From positions 1-50,350 of the forward strand of contig NC_010399.1 of NCBI RefSeq assembly GCF_000069225.1: DNA of 50,350 nucleotides, read 5' to 3'. The position numbers and the translations under genes are program-made. Positions 25,973 through 34,092 of this stretch are shown here, piece by piece; within the stretch, counting starts at the first letter, position 1; the number at the start of each line of letters is the position of its first letter. This stretch comes from Clavibacter sepedonicus. GTDB lineage: Bacteria; Actinomycetota; Actinomycetes; Actinomycetales; Microbacteriaceae. The notes under the pieces are model-generated. The model was not told where the DNA came from. It saw nothing but the letters and a program-made list of their open reading frames with translations, and did not search any database.

Positions 25973-26993
25973 TTAGCGGTGGAACGAATCGACTAGACGG
26001 AACACAAGCAGTTCTACATCCCCGAAGGGGGTGAAGGCGGTGGCTGGTCCGTTCACCGTTTCCAGGGCTCGGCTGATGACTCCCACTTGCGTGCCCTTCG
26101 GAGCGGTCGAGGACACGTGATAGACGGCGCCGCCGGACATGCCGGGGCTCGCGATGCACCCGACCATCGCCAGGGAACGTTCGGCCCTCATGCTGTAAGC
26201 CGGGCCGACGCATGTCGCTAGGGGTCGAGGAGAGTACCCACTTGCGATATTGGCGTAGGCGAGGCTGAAGTAGTGCAGGCTGGACTTCGCCAGGGTGAAG
26301 TCTGCACGCGGGGCGTTGGTCACGGCTTCCAGTGATCGTCCTGCGTGCCGGATGACCTTCACGAACCCGACGTCGTGAGAGTCATCTTCGCGGACCGACC
26401 ACTCGGGCGGAACCTGGTACGTGTCAGCACGGCCTGCCTTTTCCATCCCATCCTGGGGTGAACGCGACAGATGTTGCAAATTTGCCGTCGGAGACCAGAC
26501 AGTGGCCTGCGGTAGCGACCATGAGACCGGAATCGGATTGTACGGCGGCTGCAGAGCATTTTTTGTCTCGCCCATCTCGGATGAACGCCAGCGTGCCTAC
26601 CCACGGTACGCTGGCGATGCTCCCCGATACCGCGTGCACAATGGCGCTGTCGGCGGTAGCGGTATTGAGGCTCGATGGAATGTCGTCGTCCGGTTCAGCA
26701 GCTCTCAATCTATCGTCACTCCAGTAGGTCTCCGTAGCAGAGGCCTCGTCGTCCGAGGGCGCGCGAACCTGGTCCGCGGTCACCGCGGCCGTGCGGGAAG
26801 GGCCCGTATTCATCGGAAGGGACGCCGCGTGCGCAGCGACCGAGCAGAGAGGCCCCCCGATCACACCGGACGCAAAGATGCACACCGCAGTAGTCACTGC
26901 AGCTACCGCCCGGAATCCTCGGCGGCGCCACAGCGCAATGTCGAGAAAACGGGCGCGATCGTCGTTTAGCGCAATTCGCGGCTTGGGGGACAT
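25973..26993 (-). pseudogene. Secreted trypsin-like serine protease, frameshifted
   Basis: The N-terminal part (26424-26993) has a signal-like helix near residue 30-55 and VATAGHCL with the catalytic His. It then runs off frame at a four-A tract near 26446. The next frame carries DSHDVGFVKV (catalytic Asp) and CIASPGMSGGAV (catalytic Ser), ending at 25973. One extra A explains the break. The motif style (AGHCL, GMSGG) resembles glutamyl-endopeptidase/Ppa-type proteases more than Pat-1. A sequencing error or slippage cannot be excluded. Confidence 0.75.
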
Positions 26994-27067
26994 ATGACCT
27001 CATGTGAGTAGGCGGGAGCGACGTCCTCTGTGGCGGCAGACGCCGGCGGGTGGTGCAACCGATCTTG

Positions 27068-27275
27068 GCCACGCTGTGCCGGGGCCGCGTGCACTGTCCA
27101 CAGGCCAGTGATACGTCCGGGCACGTGATTGACGCAGGTGGCCATACCGTCGACTTCTATGTCTTCTACGGCACACCCACCACAGGCGCCGACCCGAACG
27201 CGATGAAGATCCTCTGCGCCCTCGCACCGGTCATGCCCAATAGATACGGCGTGGGCCAGCTCCGATGGACTTGGC
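27068..27275 (+). pseudogene. Decayed fragment of the VirB1-like hydrolase gene
   Basis: Translation around 27130-27235 gives HTVDFYVFYGTPTTGADP and the following ALAPVMP, matching the C-terminal domain of the gene at 14808-15911 (HAVDFYAFDGTPTTGADP). Only about 200 bases remain, with no start or domain context. Confidence 0.75.
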
Positions 27276-27402
27276 CAGCGCATCCCCTCGTCCAGGCCGG
27301 AGCCGCGCGACGCCGGACTCGGGCTCAAAGCTCCTCGGGAACATCGTACTGGGCACGCGTGCCGATTCTCACGTCCGGTGAGGGATTGCGTCCCGGAATG
27401 AG

Positions 27403-27723
27403 CTAGCGGCCATTGGGTAACTTGATAGGTCGGAGACTCCAATCGGGGGAGTCCCGCTGTCGTTGCCGTTCGGTCTCGAGGTCGGCGACACCCGACTCGT
27501 GCAGCGCGATGGCCTTCGTGGCATACGTCGCGGCGTGGGGGGAGTAGTCGAACTTATGGGCGACCGAGGCCTCCTGCCGGCCGCTCGAACAGCGGCGGTT
27601 GCCGCGTCGGCGCCGACCTGAGCCACGCGCGGCCGCATGCGCCGCGGAGCGGCATTCCGTCATGAAGGAGCTCGCCTCGTTCCCAATACTAACGGTAGGA
27701 AGAACTTCGAACGTGGCCGTCAC
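27403..27723 (-). CDS. Uncertain hypothetical protein
   Basis: A 106-codon frame. The first half is Arg/Ala-rich and may be chance. The second half (from SVAHKFDYSPHAATYATKAI) is more protein-like and ends LRPIKLPNGR. No family recognised. It lies among decayed fragments and may itself be the remnant of a larger gene. Confidence 0.3.
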   Translation of the reverse strand: MTATFEVLPTVSIGNEASSFMTECRSAAHAAARGSGRRRRGNRRCSSGRQEASVAHKFDYSPHAATYATKAIALHESGVADLETERQRQRDSPDWSLRPIKLPNGR

Positions 27724-27894
27724 GGAGCGGGTGTGCTGCCCGCCCGCAACGGCTCAGTGTGCTACGCGACCTCAGCGGGAGTCGGTCGAGTGTCAGCTAT
27801 ATCCTGCTTGACGGCGCCCCTCAGGTGCTTAGTGCACGTGCGATCACCATGAGCTGTAACAACAGGCGATCGATGCTTCGGGGGAGCGCTTGAG

Positions 27895-28602
27895 TTAGTT
27901 GCCGCAGTGGCTGTTTCCGAGATCGGGGAACTTGATGTACAGGAACTTCAGGTGACGGGGCTCGCAGCTTAATGCGACCGCCCCGAGGGCGATGAACGCG
28001 GCGGCACCAATGGATGTGAAGATCGCGGAGGCGATGAATCCGAATGCGCCAGCGACAAGGGCCGCAATGCCTGCCGCCGTGCCGCCTCCGAGGAGGGCAT
28101 CTCCTACAGGGGCGGTGATCCTCACGGTTCCCCAATGATGGAAGAAGTGCTTGAACTTGCGCCAGAACGATAGCTGTGTGCCGACCTCCGGGTCGGGTGC
28201 GGGGGTGGCTGCCGACTGCAGGATCTCGGGTTGACCTTGGTCTGTGTCGCTACCCAGCTGTCCCCAGGCGGGAGTACTGCCGGTACTCCGGAGCTGCTCG
28301 ACTTCGGCCGTCATCCCTTGAGTCAAGGTGCCGCGGTCAAGAGCGGGGCTTCCCTGCGCGCGTCCGGCGATGCTCGCGTCGACGAGCTGGTCAACGGTGA
28401 TACGCCCGTCAACGACGTCCTGCAAAAATGAGCCGTCCTGCACAGATACGGCGATCGACTTCTCGGCGGCGTTCGCTGCCGGGGTAGCCGTCGTGAGCGA
28501 CCCGACGATACTGAGCGTCGCGACCGTTGCGACTACGGCCCAACCGCGACGGCGGTCGTCACGGGAGGTCAGGGTCAAGTGCGATGCGATAGAGGGCTGC
28601 AT
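27895..28602 (-). CDS. Secreted cysteine-containing protein, member 2
   Basis: A 235-residue protein with a twin-basic signal region (RDDRRRGW) and a hydrophobic helix, cleaved near ANAAEKS. A variable spacer (about 48-145) is followed by a basic aromatic helix (FWRKFKHFFHHW), an Ala/Gly-rich hydrophobic hairpin, a Cys near 210 (ALSCEPRHLKF) and the ending PDLGNSHCGN. Order and ending parallel 24626-25210 (PDYWNDWCG). ATG 28602 is chosen because upstream codons overlap the decayed rep copy. Function unknown. Confidence 0.6.
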   Translation of the reverse strand: MQPSIASHLTLTSRDDRRRGWAVVATVATLSIVGSLTTATPAANAAEKSIAVSVQDGSFLQDVVDGRITVDQLVDASIAGRAQGSPALDRGTLTQGMTAEVEQLRSTGSTPAWGQLGSDTDQGQPEILQSAATPAPDPEVGTQLSFWRKFKHFFHHWGTVRITAPVGDALLGGGTAAGIAALVAGAFGFIASAIFTSIGAAAFIALGAVALSCEPRHLKFLYIKFPDLGNSHCGN

Positions 28603-28689
28603 GGCGCGTGTCACGTCCAATCGGATGGCTGAGCCCACAAGATACGGGGCGACCTCGAACCCATGGCAGGTTTCACACAGGCCGGTTGC

Positions 28690-29096
28690 CCGCTCATACT
28701 CGAAGGTGCCGGCGTAGAGGTCGCCGGCCGCGTGGATGTCCGCCGTCCGTGCGGTTGTGCTCTCGACCGAGGGCCACGCCGCCCGCGCAGGCTGACTGAC
28801 GTTGTCGTCCGCGACTATATGACTGTGGTTGTCGTGAAGCGCAGGGCGGTGGACTTCAGGGCCGCCCGAATCGTGACCACCAGTATCCCGTCCGTCGCTC
28901 GGCACGCTACCCGGTTCATTCGCGAGCAGGTGGCACAGCGCGTTGCAGAACGTGCTTCATCGCAGCTCATCGCGCCGGCGTTTCCCGGGACAATTGTCGC
29001 GGGTCGTGAACTGACGGTCGAGCAGACGCGGGCGACGTTCTTCGGGCACGGCGGGTCGGGTGCCGCACGGCCGCGTAGCGGACGGCCTTGCACCAT
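28690..29096 (+). pseudogene. Decayed second copy of the rep gene 5' region
   Basis: This stretch matches the rep gene across its whole start, including SPAAWM just before the position-1 ATG and STEGHAARA after it. After one frameshift the reading continues as VTTSIPSVARHATRFIREQV and GRELTVEQTRATFFGHGG, parallel to VTTSNETVARRASRLIRQNV and GRELTVAETEAAFLWHGG in rep. Similarity ends near 29096. Confidence 0.8.
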
Positions 29097-29402
29097 GGCT
29101 GGACATAGAGCAAAGTATTGGTGCCCGATGCAGATTCAGCGATTACGCGAACTGGTCGCGCACTGGTAATACGAAACGCGACGCCCAGCGACCATGCCAG
29201 CTGACACTGCAAGGGCTACGGGCCCGGACTATTCGGCGAGGGAGCAGGCGCAAATCGGAGACGGTGGCATCCTCCCCGCTAGCGGCTCCCGACGCTATCG
29301 ATCAGTTGTCACCCATTTGTACCTTAACTCGTGCGTGAGCTCGAGTCGCACCTGTGGAGAGCGCGCCTACCTATCCATTCTCTTGAACTAGTGTCGGATT
29401 CT

Positions 29403-30261
29403 GTGAGAATCCCTAGTAAGAGCATATTAACCCTCGTCCTCGCGTTTGCCACGATTCTGGGGTGTTGCTCCATCGCCGCGCCCGCCCGCGCGCCCGCCCG
29501 CCCGCCCGCCCGCCCGGGCGGTCGATCGCCTCGCCCGTAACTCGTTACCTGTGGTAGCCGGTACCCACCTCATCTTCAGCGAGAGCCATGGTTCTACTTA
29601 CACCAGGGACTATGACTGCACTGCTGGAGCCGTGCTGACAGGAACTGGCATCCTGTCGCGGATCACGCCTTATCAGCGTGCCGTCCGCTACGTGGCGACC
29701 ACGAAGCACTGCGGTGGTCGGGGCGCCCACGTCCGCGTCTACGACGTTGAGGTCGGGACAGTCATCTGGGAATCGCCAGACACCGACCTCTCGATTATCC
29801 GGATCGAACCCTTGCAGACGACGAGGAGAAGCTGCTATCCGACGTCGGCGGGTATCCGCTGCACGCTCACTAGTGACTACGAGCCTCGGGCGCGGAGTGA
29901 GGTGCTCGCCGTGAGGAATCGCTCCGGGCAGGAGTCATCCGTGCCGGTAGCCGGAACCAAAGTCCCGGATGCTCGGGAGATCTTTTGCACCAGCGGGTAC
30001 ATAACTGGGATTATGTGCAACTATGTATCTGTCGCCTCGCCGCCCGGGCTGGAGGTGGAGAATCAGGAAGTTGTTGCGGAGACTTTTTCAACAGCAACAC
30101 GGACAGGCGACTCCGGGGGGCCTGTACTCGGCAGGGACATGAAGCTCATTGGCATCATCGGTGCCGCTGGCTTGCCAGGTTCAGGGCGCGAGACCTATAT
30201 GAGTTACGTACCCATGGCTGTGCTCTTCCGAGAGCAACCGTATTACGCCCTGGCGATGTAG
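29403..30261 (+). pseudogene. Pat-1/Chp-type serine protease with signal peptide out of frame (possibly phase-variable)
   Basis: GTG 29403 begins a signal peptide (VRIPSKSILTLVLAFATILG) in one frame. The mature protease, with H in TTKHC, D in SPDTDL and S in RTGDSGGP, is in another frame from about 29515. Between them lies a GCCC tandem repeat. Removing one 4-base unit, or adding two, fuses the two frames without a stop (giving APARAVDRLARNSLPVV). The mature part is 250 residues and resembles the intact protease at 20278-21150. A GGATTCT/AGAATCC inverted repeat flanks the start codon. Confidence 0.75.
29492..29515 (+). repeat. Six tandem GCCC units in the protease leader
   Basis: Six exact GCCC repeats, preceded by similar GC-rich sequence, lie at the join between signal peptide and mature protease. 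Four-base units change frame on gain or loss, as in contingency loci. Confidence 0.85.
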
Positions 30262-30487
30262 CTGAGCGCTTCATCGAGGCCTGCATGTGAGCTTGCCATT
30301 TCAGTGAGGAAACAGAGGCTCTTGGCGGATGGCATGGTCATGTCCGACGAGCTACTGGGTGCGTATTTCACTGCCCGCCACCAACCGGAGGCGACTCTTC
30401 AGCACGCCCTGAGCGCGGCATCGCTGTGACAGGAGCGCAGGAAAGCGAGACACTGGCGCCGCACATGACATAAGATACATTATCGGC

Positions 30488-30645
30488 TTAAGGCTTCGGT
30501 GCCGAAGTGGCCAGATCCGCGGCCCAGACGAGCGGGACCAGGCCGGTGAGCGAGATGCCAAGGACGCGAGATTCCTGAGTCACCGGGTAGAACGTGAGGC
30601 CGATGCGAGGACGAGCGTCGCGCCCAGAAAGATCAGGACCAGCAC
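30488..30645 (-). pseudogene. Possible frameshifted small membrane gene
   Basis: GTG 30645 with GGAGG 7 bases upstream starts a hydrophobic stretch (VLVLIFLGATLVLASA) that stops after 21 codons. The next frame continues with a second hydrophobic segment (VLGISLTGLVPLVWAADLA) to 30488. A single indel would join them. The rest of 30262-30720 shows nothing coding. Confidence 0.3.
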
Positions 30646-30720
30646 GGTTCATCCTCCGTCGTGCTCGTAAGTGGCCGTGGAGTGGTCATGGCTTGGTTCC
30701 TTCTCGGGTGGTCTTGGCGC

Positions 30721-31047
30721 TTACGATGCGCGGATGTAGGCGGCGGTGGCTTCGCGGATGATCCGGGACTTGTTGTTGTGCCCCTGGCGCTTGGCGAGCG
30801 CTTCTACCTGCGCGTCGAGGGCCTTCGTGGCGCGCACCTTCCACATGGGTCCGGTGGGCTCCTCGGCGTCGAGTCGTGGGCGGCCGAGGGCAACGGTCAT
30901 CGCGTCCTCGAGGGTGTCGGTGCCGGTGGCGTCCATGAGCATGGCGCGGCCGGCGTCTGCGGCGGCGGAGCCGTGCAGGTCCGTGCCGGGGATGGGCGCG
31001 AACTCGCCGCGCTCGGCGCGAGCGGCGAGATCGTTGTAGTCGGTCAT
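30721..31047 (-). CDS. Ribbon-helix-helix antitoxin-like protein
   Basis: A 108-residue protein. A variable acidic N-terminal part precedes a C-terminal strand-helix-helix (MWKVRATKALDAQVEALAKR, then NNKSRIIREA), the ribbon-helix-helix DNA-binding fold of antitoxins. It starts one base after the stop of the toxin-like gene at 31049-31312, in toxin-first order as in BrnTA modules. It would neutralise the toxin and repress the operon. Confidence 0.7.
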   Translation of the reverse strand: MTDYNDLAARAERGEFAPIPGTDLHGSAAADAGRAMLMDATGTDTLEDAMTVALGRPRLDAEEPTGPMWKVRATKALDAQVEALAKRQGHNNKSRIIREATAAYIRAS

Positions 31048-31048
31048 G

Positions 31049-31312
31049 TCAGTTCCCTTCGTTGAGCAGGTGCCGGTACAGATCGCTGAGCGGCATGACG
31101 TGGAAGATCGTGACCGTCCTCGGCGGCCGCATGGCGGCGATCACTTCGATGTAGCGATCGGTCTGCCCGTGCGGGTGTCCGACGTAGACGGTGGTGACCT
31201 CGCCGGGGCGTCCGTCTATCTGCTTCGCACCCTCCGCGTGACCGATCGCGTACAGCGCATCATCGCGCGGGATCCCGTGCTTGCCTGCGTTGCTCGTCCA
31301 CTCAACTCCCAC
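31049..31312 (-). CDS. BrnT/DUF4258-like toxin
   Basis: An 87-residue protein starting GVEWTSNAGKHGIPRDDAL, matching the BrnT opening (E-W, then K-H-G and an acidic helix). It continues with TVYVGHPHGQ and a final TIFHVMPLSDLYRHLL. BrnT toxins are RelE-fold ribonucleases. GTG 31312 is the first sensible start; no clear ribosome-binding site, so the transcript may be leaderless. Coupled to the antitoxin-like gene by a 1-base gap. Confidence 0.6.
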   Translation of the reverse strand: MGVEWTSNAGKHGIPRDDALYAIGHAEGAKQIDGRPGEVTTVYVGHPHGQTDRYIEVIAAMRPPRTVTIFHVMPLSDLYRHLLNEGN

Positions 31313-31530
31313 GCATAAAGAGTACCACAAAAGTAGGGCCACACAGAATGTCGAGTTGTTCTCATCGGGGCTGAGCTGATGGTCGAGGTTGCCGCGGCTT
31401 CGTTCCGCTGCGCTCCACGAACCCGCGCCATCGTCCATGTCTTCCGCGGCCGCCGTCGGTGTTGTCCGAGATGCGCGCGGAGGTAGTGTGCTCTCTTCGG
31501 GCAATGCCGGGAGTCTGGTGAGGGAGAGCG

Positions 31531-31785
31531 ATGTCGCTCCTGCTGCACGTGTACGTCTACCGCGAAGGGTCCTACTGGATCGTCGCCATTCCCGCTATGG
31601 GTGCTGTCACCCAGGCGCGGTCGACCTCGGAGATCCGTCTGATGGCGCGAGAGTGCACGGCGCTTCTACTCGACGTCCCTCTCGCGCGGGTCCGGATCGG
31701 CGCGGTGCGCCGCCGTTCCCAGTCGCAGGTGGAGGATCATCCGCCGCAGGTACCCCTGTCACAGGTCGGTGCTGGAATCAGGTGA
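31531..31785 (+). CDS. HicB-like antitoxin without an adjacent HicA
   Basis: An 84-residue protein with the HicB partial RNase-H fold: YREGSYWIVAIPAMGAVTQAR then a helix (SEIRLMARECTALLLDVP). ATG 31531 follows AGGGAGAG. No HicA-sized partner is next to it; the following gene at 31813 might be a functional partner but has no HicA motif. It could be an orphan antitoxin or an anti-addiction protein. Confidence 0.6.
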   Translation: MSLLLHVYVYREGSYWIVAIPAMGAVTQARSTSEIRLMARECTALLLDVPLARVRIGAVRRRSQSQVEDHPPQVPLSQVGAGIR

Positions 31786-31812
31786 GGATGGGGCAAGAGG
31801 TGGTGATCGGTC

Positions 31813-32307
31813 GTGGTGTTCAACGGTGAGGTCGTGTCGGTGACGGAGATGATCCGACTCGCCGAGGAGGCGCCTGATGCGCCGGTGAGCTCGGCGGGTG
31901 TCCTGCACACGGCCGCAGGTAACGCCCTGGACGCGGCCGAGCTCGTCGCCGATGGCCAGCCGCCGACGGCCGGATGGCGGTTCGGTGTTCTGCAGACCCT
32001 CGATGACTACACGTCGACGTGCCGTCGCGGCGGTATCGCGCTCGGCGCCAGCGTCTTCACGGATCCGCCGGCGTCGACGGGATCCGTCGAGCTCGACGCC
32101 GCGTTCGCTGCGCTGGCCGAGTACCTCGCCGAGCGGGACGGTTGGGCTCCCCCGGCCTGGACCTTCGACGCGTGGCGCTCTGTCGTGCCAGCGGAGTGGT
32201 GGGCGTCGACGCCGAGCATCTACCGCGACCTCGCCCTCGAGGAGAGCCCGCGGCCGTTCCGTGACCGTGGCATATGGATCACGCTCAGCGGCCTCGCGCG
32301 GGCGTGA
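31813..32307 (+). CDS. Hypothetical protein after the HicB-like gene
   Basis: A 164-residue soluble acidic protein with a Trp-rich C-terminal half (DGWAPPAWTFDAW, SVVPAEWWAST). GTG start at 31813 or 31816. No family recognised. Its position in the addiction cluster, 27 bases after the HicB-like gene, suggests co-transcription and perhaps a toxin or regulator role. Confidence 0.55.
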   Translation: MVFNGEVVSVTEMIRLAEEAPDAPVSSAGVLHTAAGNALDAAELVADGQPPTAGWRFGVLQTLDDYTSTCRRGGIALGASVFTDPPASTGSVELDAAFAALAEYLAERDGWAPPAWTFDAWRSVVPAEWWASTPSIYRDLALEESPRPFRDRGIWITLSGLARA

Positions 32308-32356
32308 GCTGCCTCCAACAACGCCCCTTGTCGGGCTCCTCGGTTACGATTTCGAG

Positions 32357-32800
32357 ATGGTCCTAAATAGGCGTGAGGGTTCCGACTCCCGGTGCTGTCA
32401 GCCGAGCCCTGCTGGGTACGTTTGGCGCGACTACCGCGACAACGCGCATGCGTCCGTGGCGGAGCTCGAGGCCTGGCTCGGTACGCTCGCTCCCTTCGCC
32501 CGAGCGCACGAAGAGGGCGTGCTGGATGACCTCATGGAAGCGGCGGCGCGGGGCGAATTGGAGGACTCAGGAGACGAGAAGACTCCAATCAAGCCCGTTG
32601 TCCTCGATCCGGAGATTTTCGAGCTCCGGCACACTGCTCTGTCCAAGGCGCTGAGATTCTACCACGGGGAGCCTGCGAGCTTGAGCACGATCCTGGTTCG
32701 CCTGCACGAGCACATCAAGACCACCACTGAGGCGCAGCAGACCGAGATTGAGTTCGCCGCGGATCGCTTCGATGCCGGGCGCCCCTCGTCTTGGGTGTAA
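32357..32800 (+). CDS. RelE/HigB-family toxin of a toxin-antitoxin-chaperone module
   Basis: A 147-residue protein. The C-terminal half has the HigB/Gp49-like pattern: FELRHTALSKALRFYHGEPA (the strand that in relatives reads ELR...YRI), then ILVRLHEHIKTT and a final helix EIEFAADRFDAG. The family cleaves mRNA on the ribosome. It is followed by an XRE antitoxin gene and a SecB-like gene, the order of Mycobacterium tuberculosis HigB1-HigA1-Rv1957. The N-terminal extension is unusual for the family. Confidence 0.7.
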   Translation: MVLNRREGSDSRCCQPSPAGYVWRDYRDNAHASVAELEAWLGTLAPFARAHEEGVLDDLMEAAARGELEDSGDEKTPIKPVVLDPEIFELRHTALSKALRFYHGEPASLSTILVRLHEHIKTTTEAQQTEIEFAADRFDAGRPSSWV

Positions 32801-32898
32801 CCCGATTACACTGCTTGCAGGTTGTGGTCGTAGGCTCCATCTCATGTCCCTGCTCCAGACGATGACGTCGCCTCTCGCTCTCCAGAGGGCGAAGGCTC

Positions 32899-33282
32899 GT
32901 GCCAAGCGTGCTCGCACGTGAAGACCGTCTCCTCAAGGCTGACCTCGTGCGCATGCGCCAGGAGGCCGGCCTCACGCAAGCGATGGTCGGCGAGCTGATG
33001 GGAACGAGCCAGCAGGCGGTCAACAAGATCGAACGCTACGACTCCGACCCCAAGCTCTCGACCCTCCGCCGCTACGCCAACGCGGTCGGTGTGCTGGTCG
33101 AACACCGAGCCACCAAGGATGTGGGGCAGTCCATCAACGCTGCATCTGCCACGCGTTGGGGGTCCCCTTCTCGAGTCACTTCAAAGACCTTCGTCACGGA
33201 GCTGGTGGTTCGGTCGATGACGACGGCGGGCTGGACGGGCTCAAAGTCTGCTGACCTTCCCGTCCCGGCACGGGCAGCCTGA
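32899..33282 (+). CDS. XRE-type HigA-like antitoxin, possible N-terminal frameshift
   Basis: A 127-residue protein with a helix-turn-helix (LVRMRQEAGLTQAMVGELMG, then QQAVNKIERYDSDPKLSTL). A C-terminal extension (about 75-127, rich in Ser/Thr with two Trp) is where chaperone-dependent antitoxins carry their chaperone-addiction segment. The GTG start is weak. An ATG at 32844 starts a plausible N-terminus (MSLLQTMTSPLALQRAKARAKR) that ends in another frame at 32924. A one-base indel would join them, so the antitoxin may be truncated here. Confidence 0.7.
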   Translation: MPSVLAREDRLLKADLVRMRQEAGLTQAMVGELMGTSQQAVNKIERYDSDPKLSTLRRYANAVGVLVEHRATKDVGQSINAASATRWGSPSRVTSKTFVTELVVRSMTTAGWTGSKSADLPVPARAA

Positions 33283-33289
33283 CACCGCC

Positions 33290-33736
33290 GTGGTCGATCT
33301 GTCGCAGCAGGAGGTTGAGCTTGTCATGGCCCTCCGTGCAAGCTCCAAGCTGGAATCGGTCGAGTGCCACGAGATGTCAGCGAAGAGGAACGATCATCCC
33401 CCGGAGCCAGATGCTCCCGAGGAAGGCAACGTCAACATCGCTGCCCAGTACAGGCACGACGACGGCAGCTTCGGGGTTCGCCTCATCGCCCATGTGACCA
33501 TCCCAATCGGTGAGGTGACGGTCAGCATCGCCGGCGAGTACTCGCTCAACGAGGAGTGCGCCCCCTCAACGCGAACCGTCCAGCAGTTCTGCAACGAAGT
33601 GGCCATCATGTCCGTCTTCCCCTACCTCCGAGAAGCGGTCTCAACGGTCTCCGGGCGCGTGTTCGGCAACCCCCTGTACCTGCCCATGGTCGACCGCGGC
33701 GAGATCGCGCTCGACGTCGAGGAAGTCTCGGCTTAA
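33290..33736 (+). CDS. SecB-like chaperone of the toxin-antitoxin-chaperone module
   Basis: A 148-residue SecB-fold protein. The SecB-like end is VFPYLREAVSTVSGRVFGNP followed by LYLPMV, parallel to the YPYIREYV...GRLALPPL segment I recall from Rv1957. The central part has alternating strands (NIAAQYRHDDG, VRLIAHVTIPIGEV). Such chaperones bind the antitoxin tail and protect it from aggregation and proteolysis. It lies 7 bases after the antitoxin, consistent with an operon. Confidence 0.75.
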   Translation: MVDLSQQEVELVMALRASSKLESVECHEMSAKRNDHPPEPDAPEEGNVNIAAQYRHDDGSFGVRLIAHVTIPIGEVTVSIAGEYSLNEECAPSTRTVQQFCNEVAIMSVFPYLREAVSTVSGRVFGNPLYLPMVDRGEIALDVEEVSA

Positions 33737-33857
33737 CCCGGGGCTCTCTGCCGGCTCAGCTCGTAGTTTCGGCACTTGGTTTGCGGCTTCGAGCAGGCAC
33801 ACTTTCCACGCGCAGAGCCTTGGAACGCCGTACAATTGAAGGTGAGCAGGGGGTCCC

Positions 33858-34067
33858 ATGAGCACCAGGATCACGCAGCGTAGTGCGCAGGACGTCGACG
33901 TCGAGCAGGGCATGGCGCTGGTCGAGAAGGCACAGCAGCTCGCCGGACACTTCCCGAACGCCGAGGCGCTCGGCCGCGCCCGTCGTGTCCTCGAGGGGAC
34001 GATGACCGAGGACGAGGCTCGCGCGGAGGTCGCAGCGAAGTACGGGTTTCCCCTCCGCCAGCGCTGA
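33858..34067 (+). CDS. VbhA-like antitoxin
   Basis: A 69-residue protein with the pattern NAEALGRARRVLEGTMTEDE and a final AAKYGF, the inhibitory helix arrangement of VbhA-type antitoxins that block the Fic active site with a [S/T]xxxE[G/N]-like motif. It is 25 bases upstream of the fic gene, the usual order. It would hold the Fic enzyme inactive. Confidence 0.75.
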   Translation: MSTRITQRSAQDVDVEQGMALVEKAQQLAGHFPNAEALGRARRVLEGTMTEDEARAEVAAKYGFPLRQR

Positions 34068-34092
34068 GCGCCGGCGGCGCCCTGACGACCGC

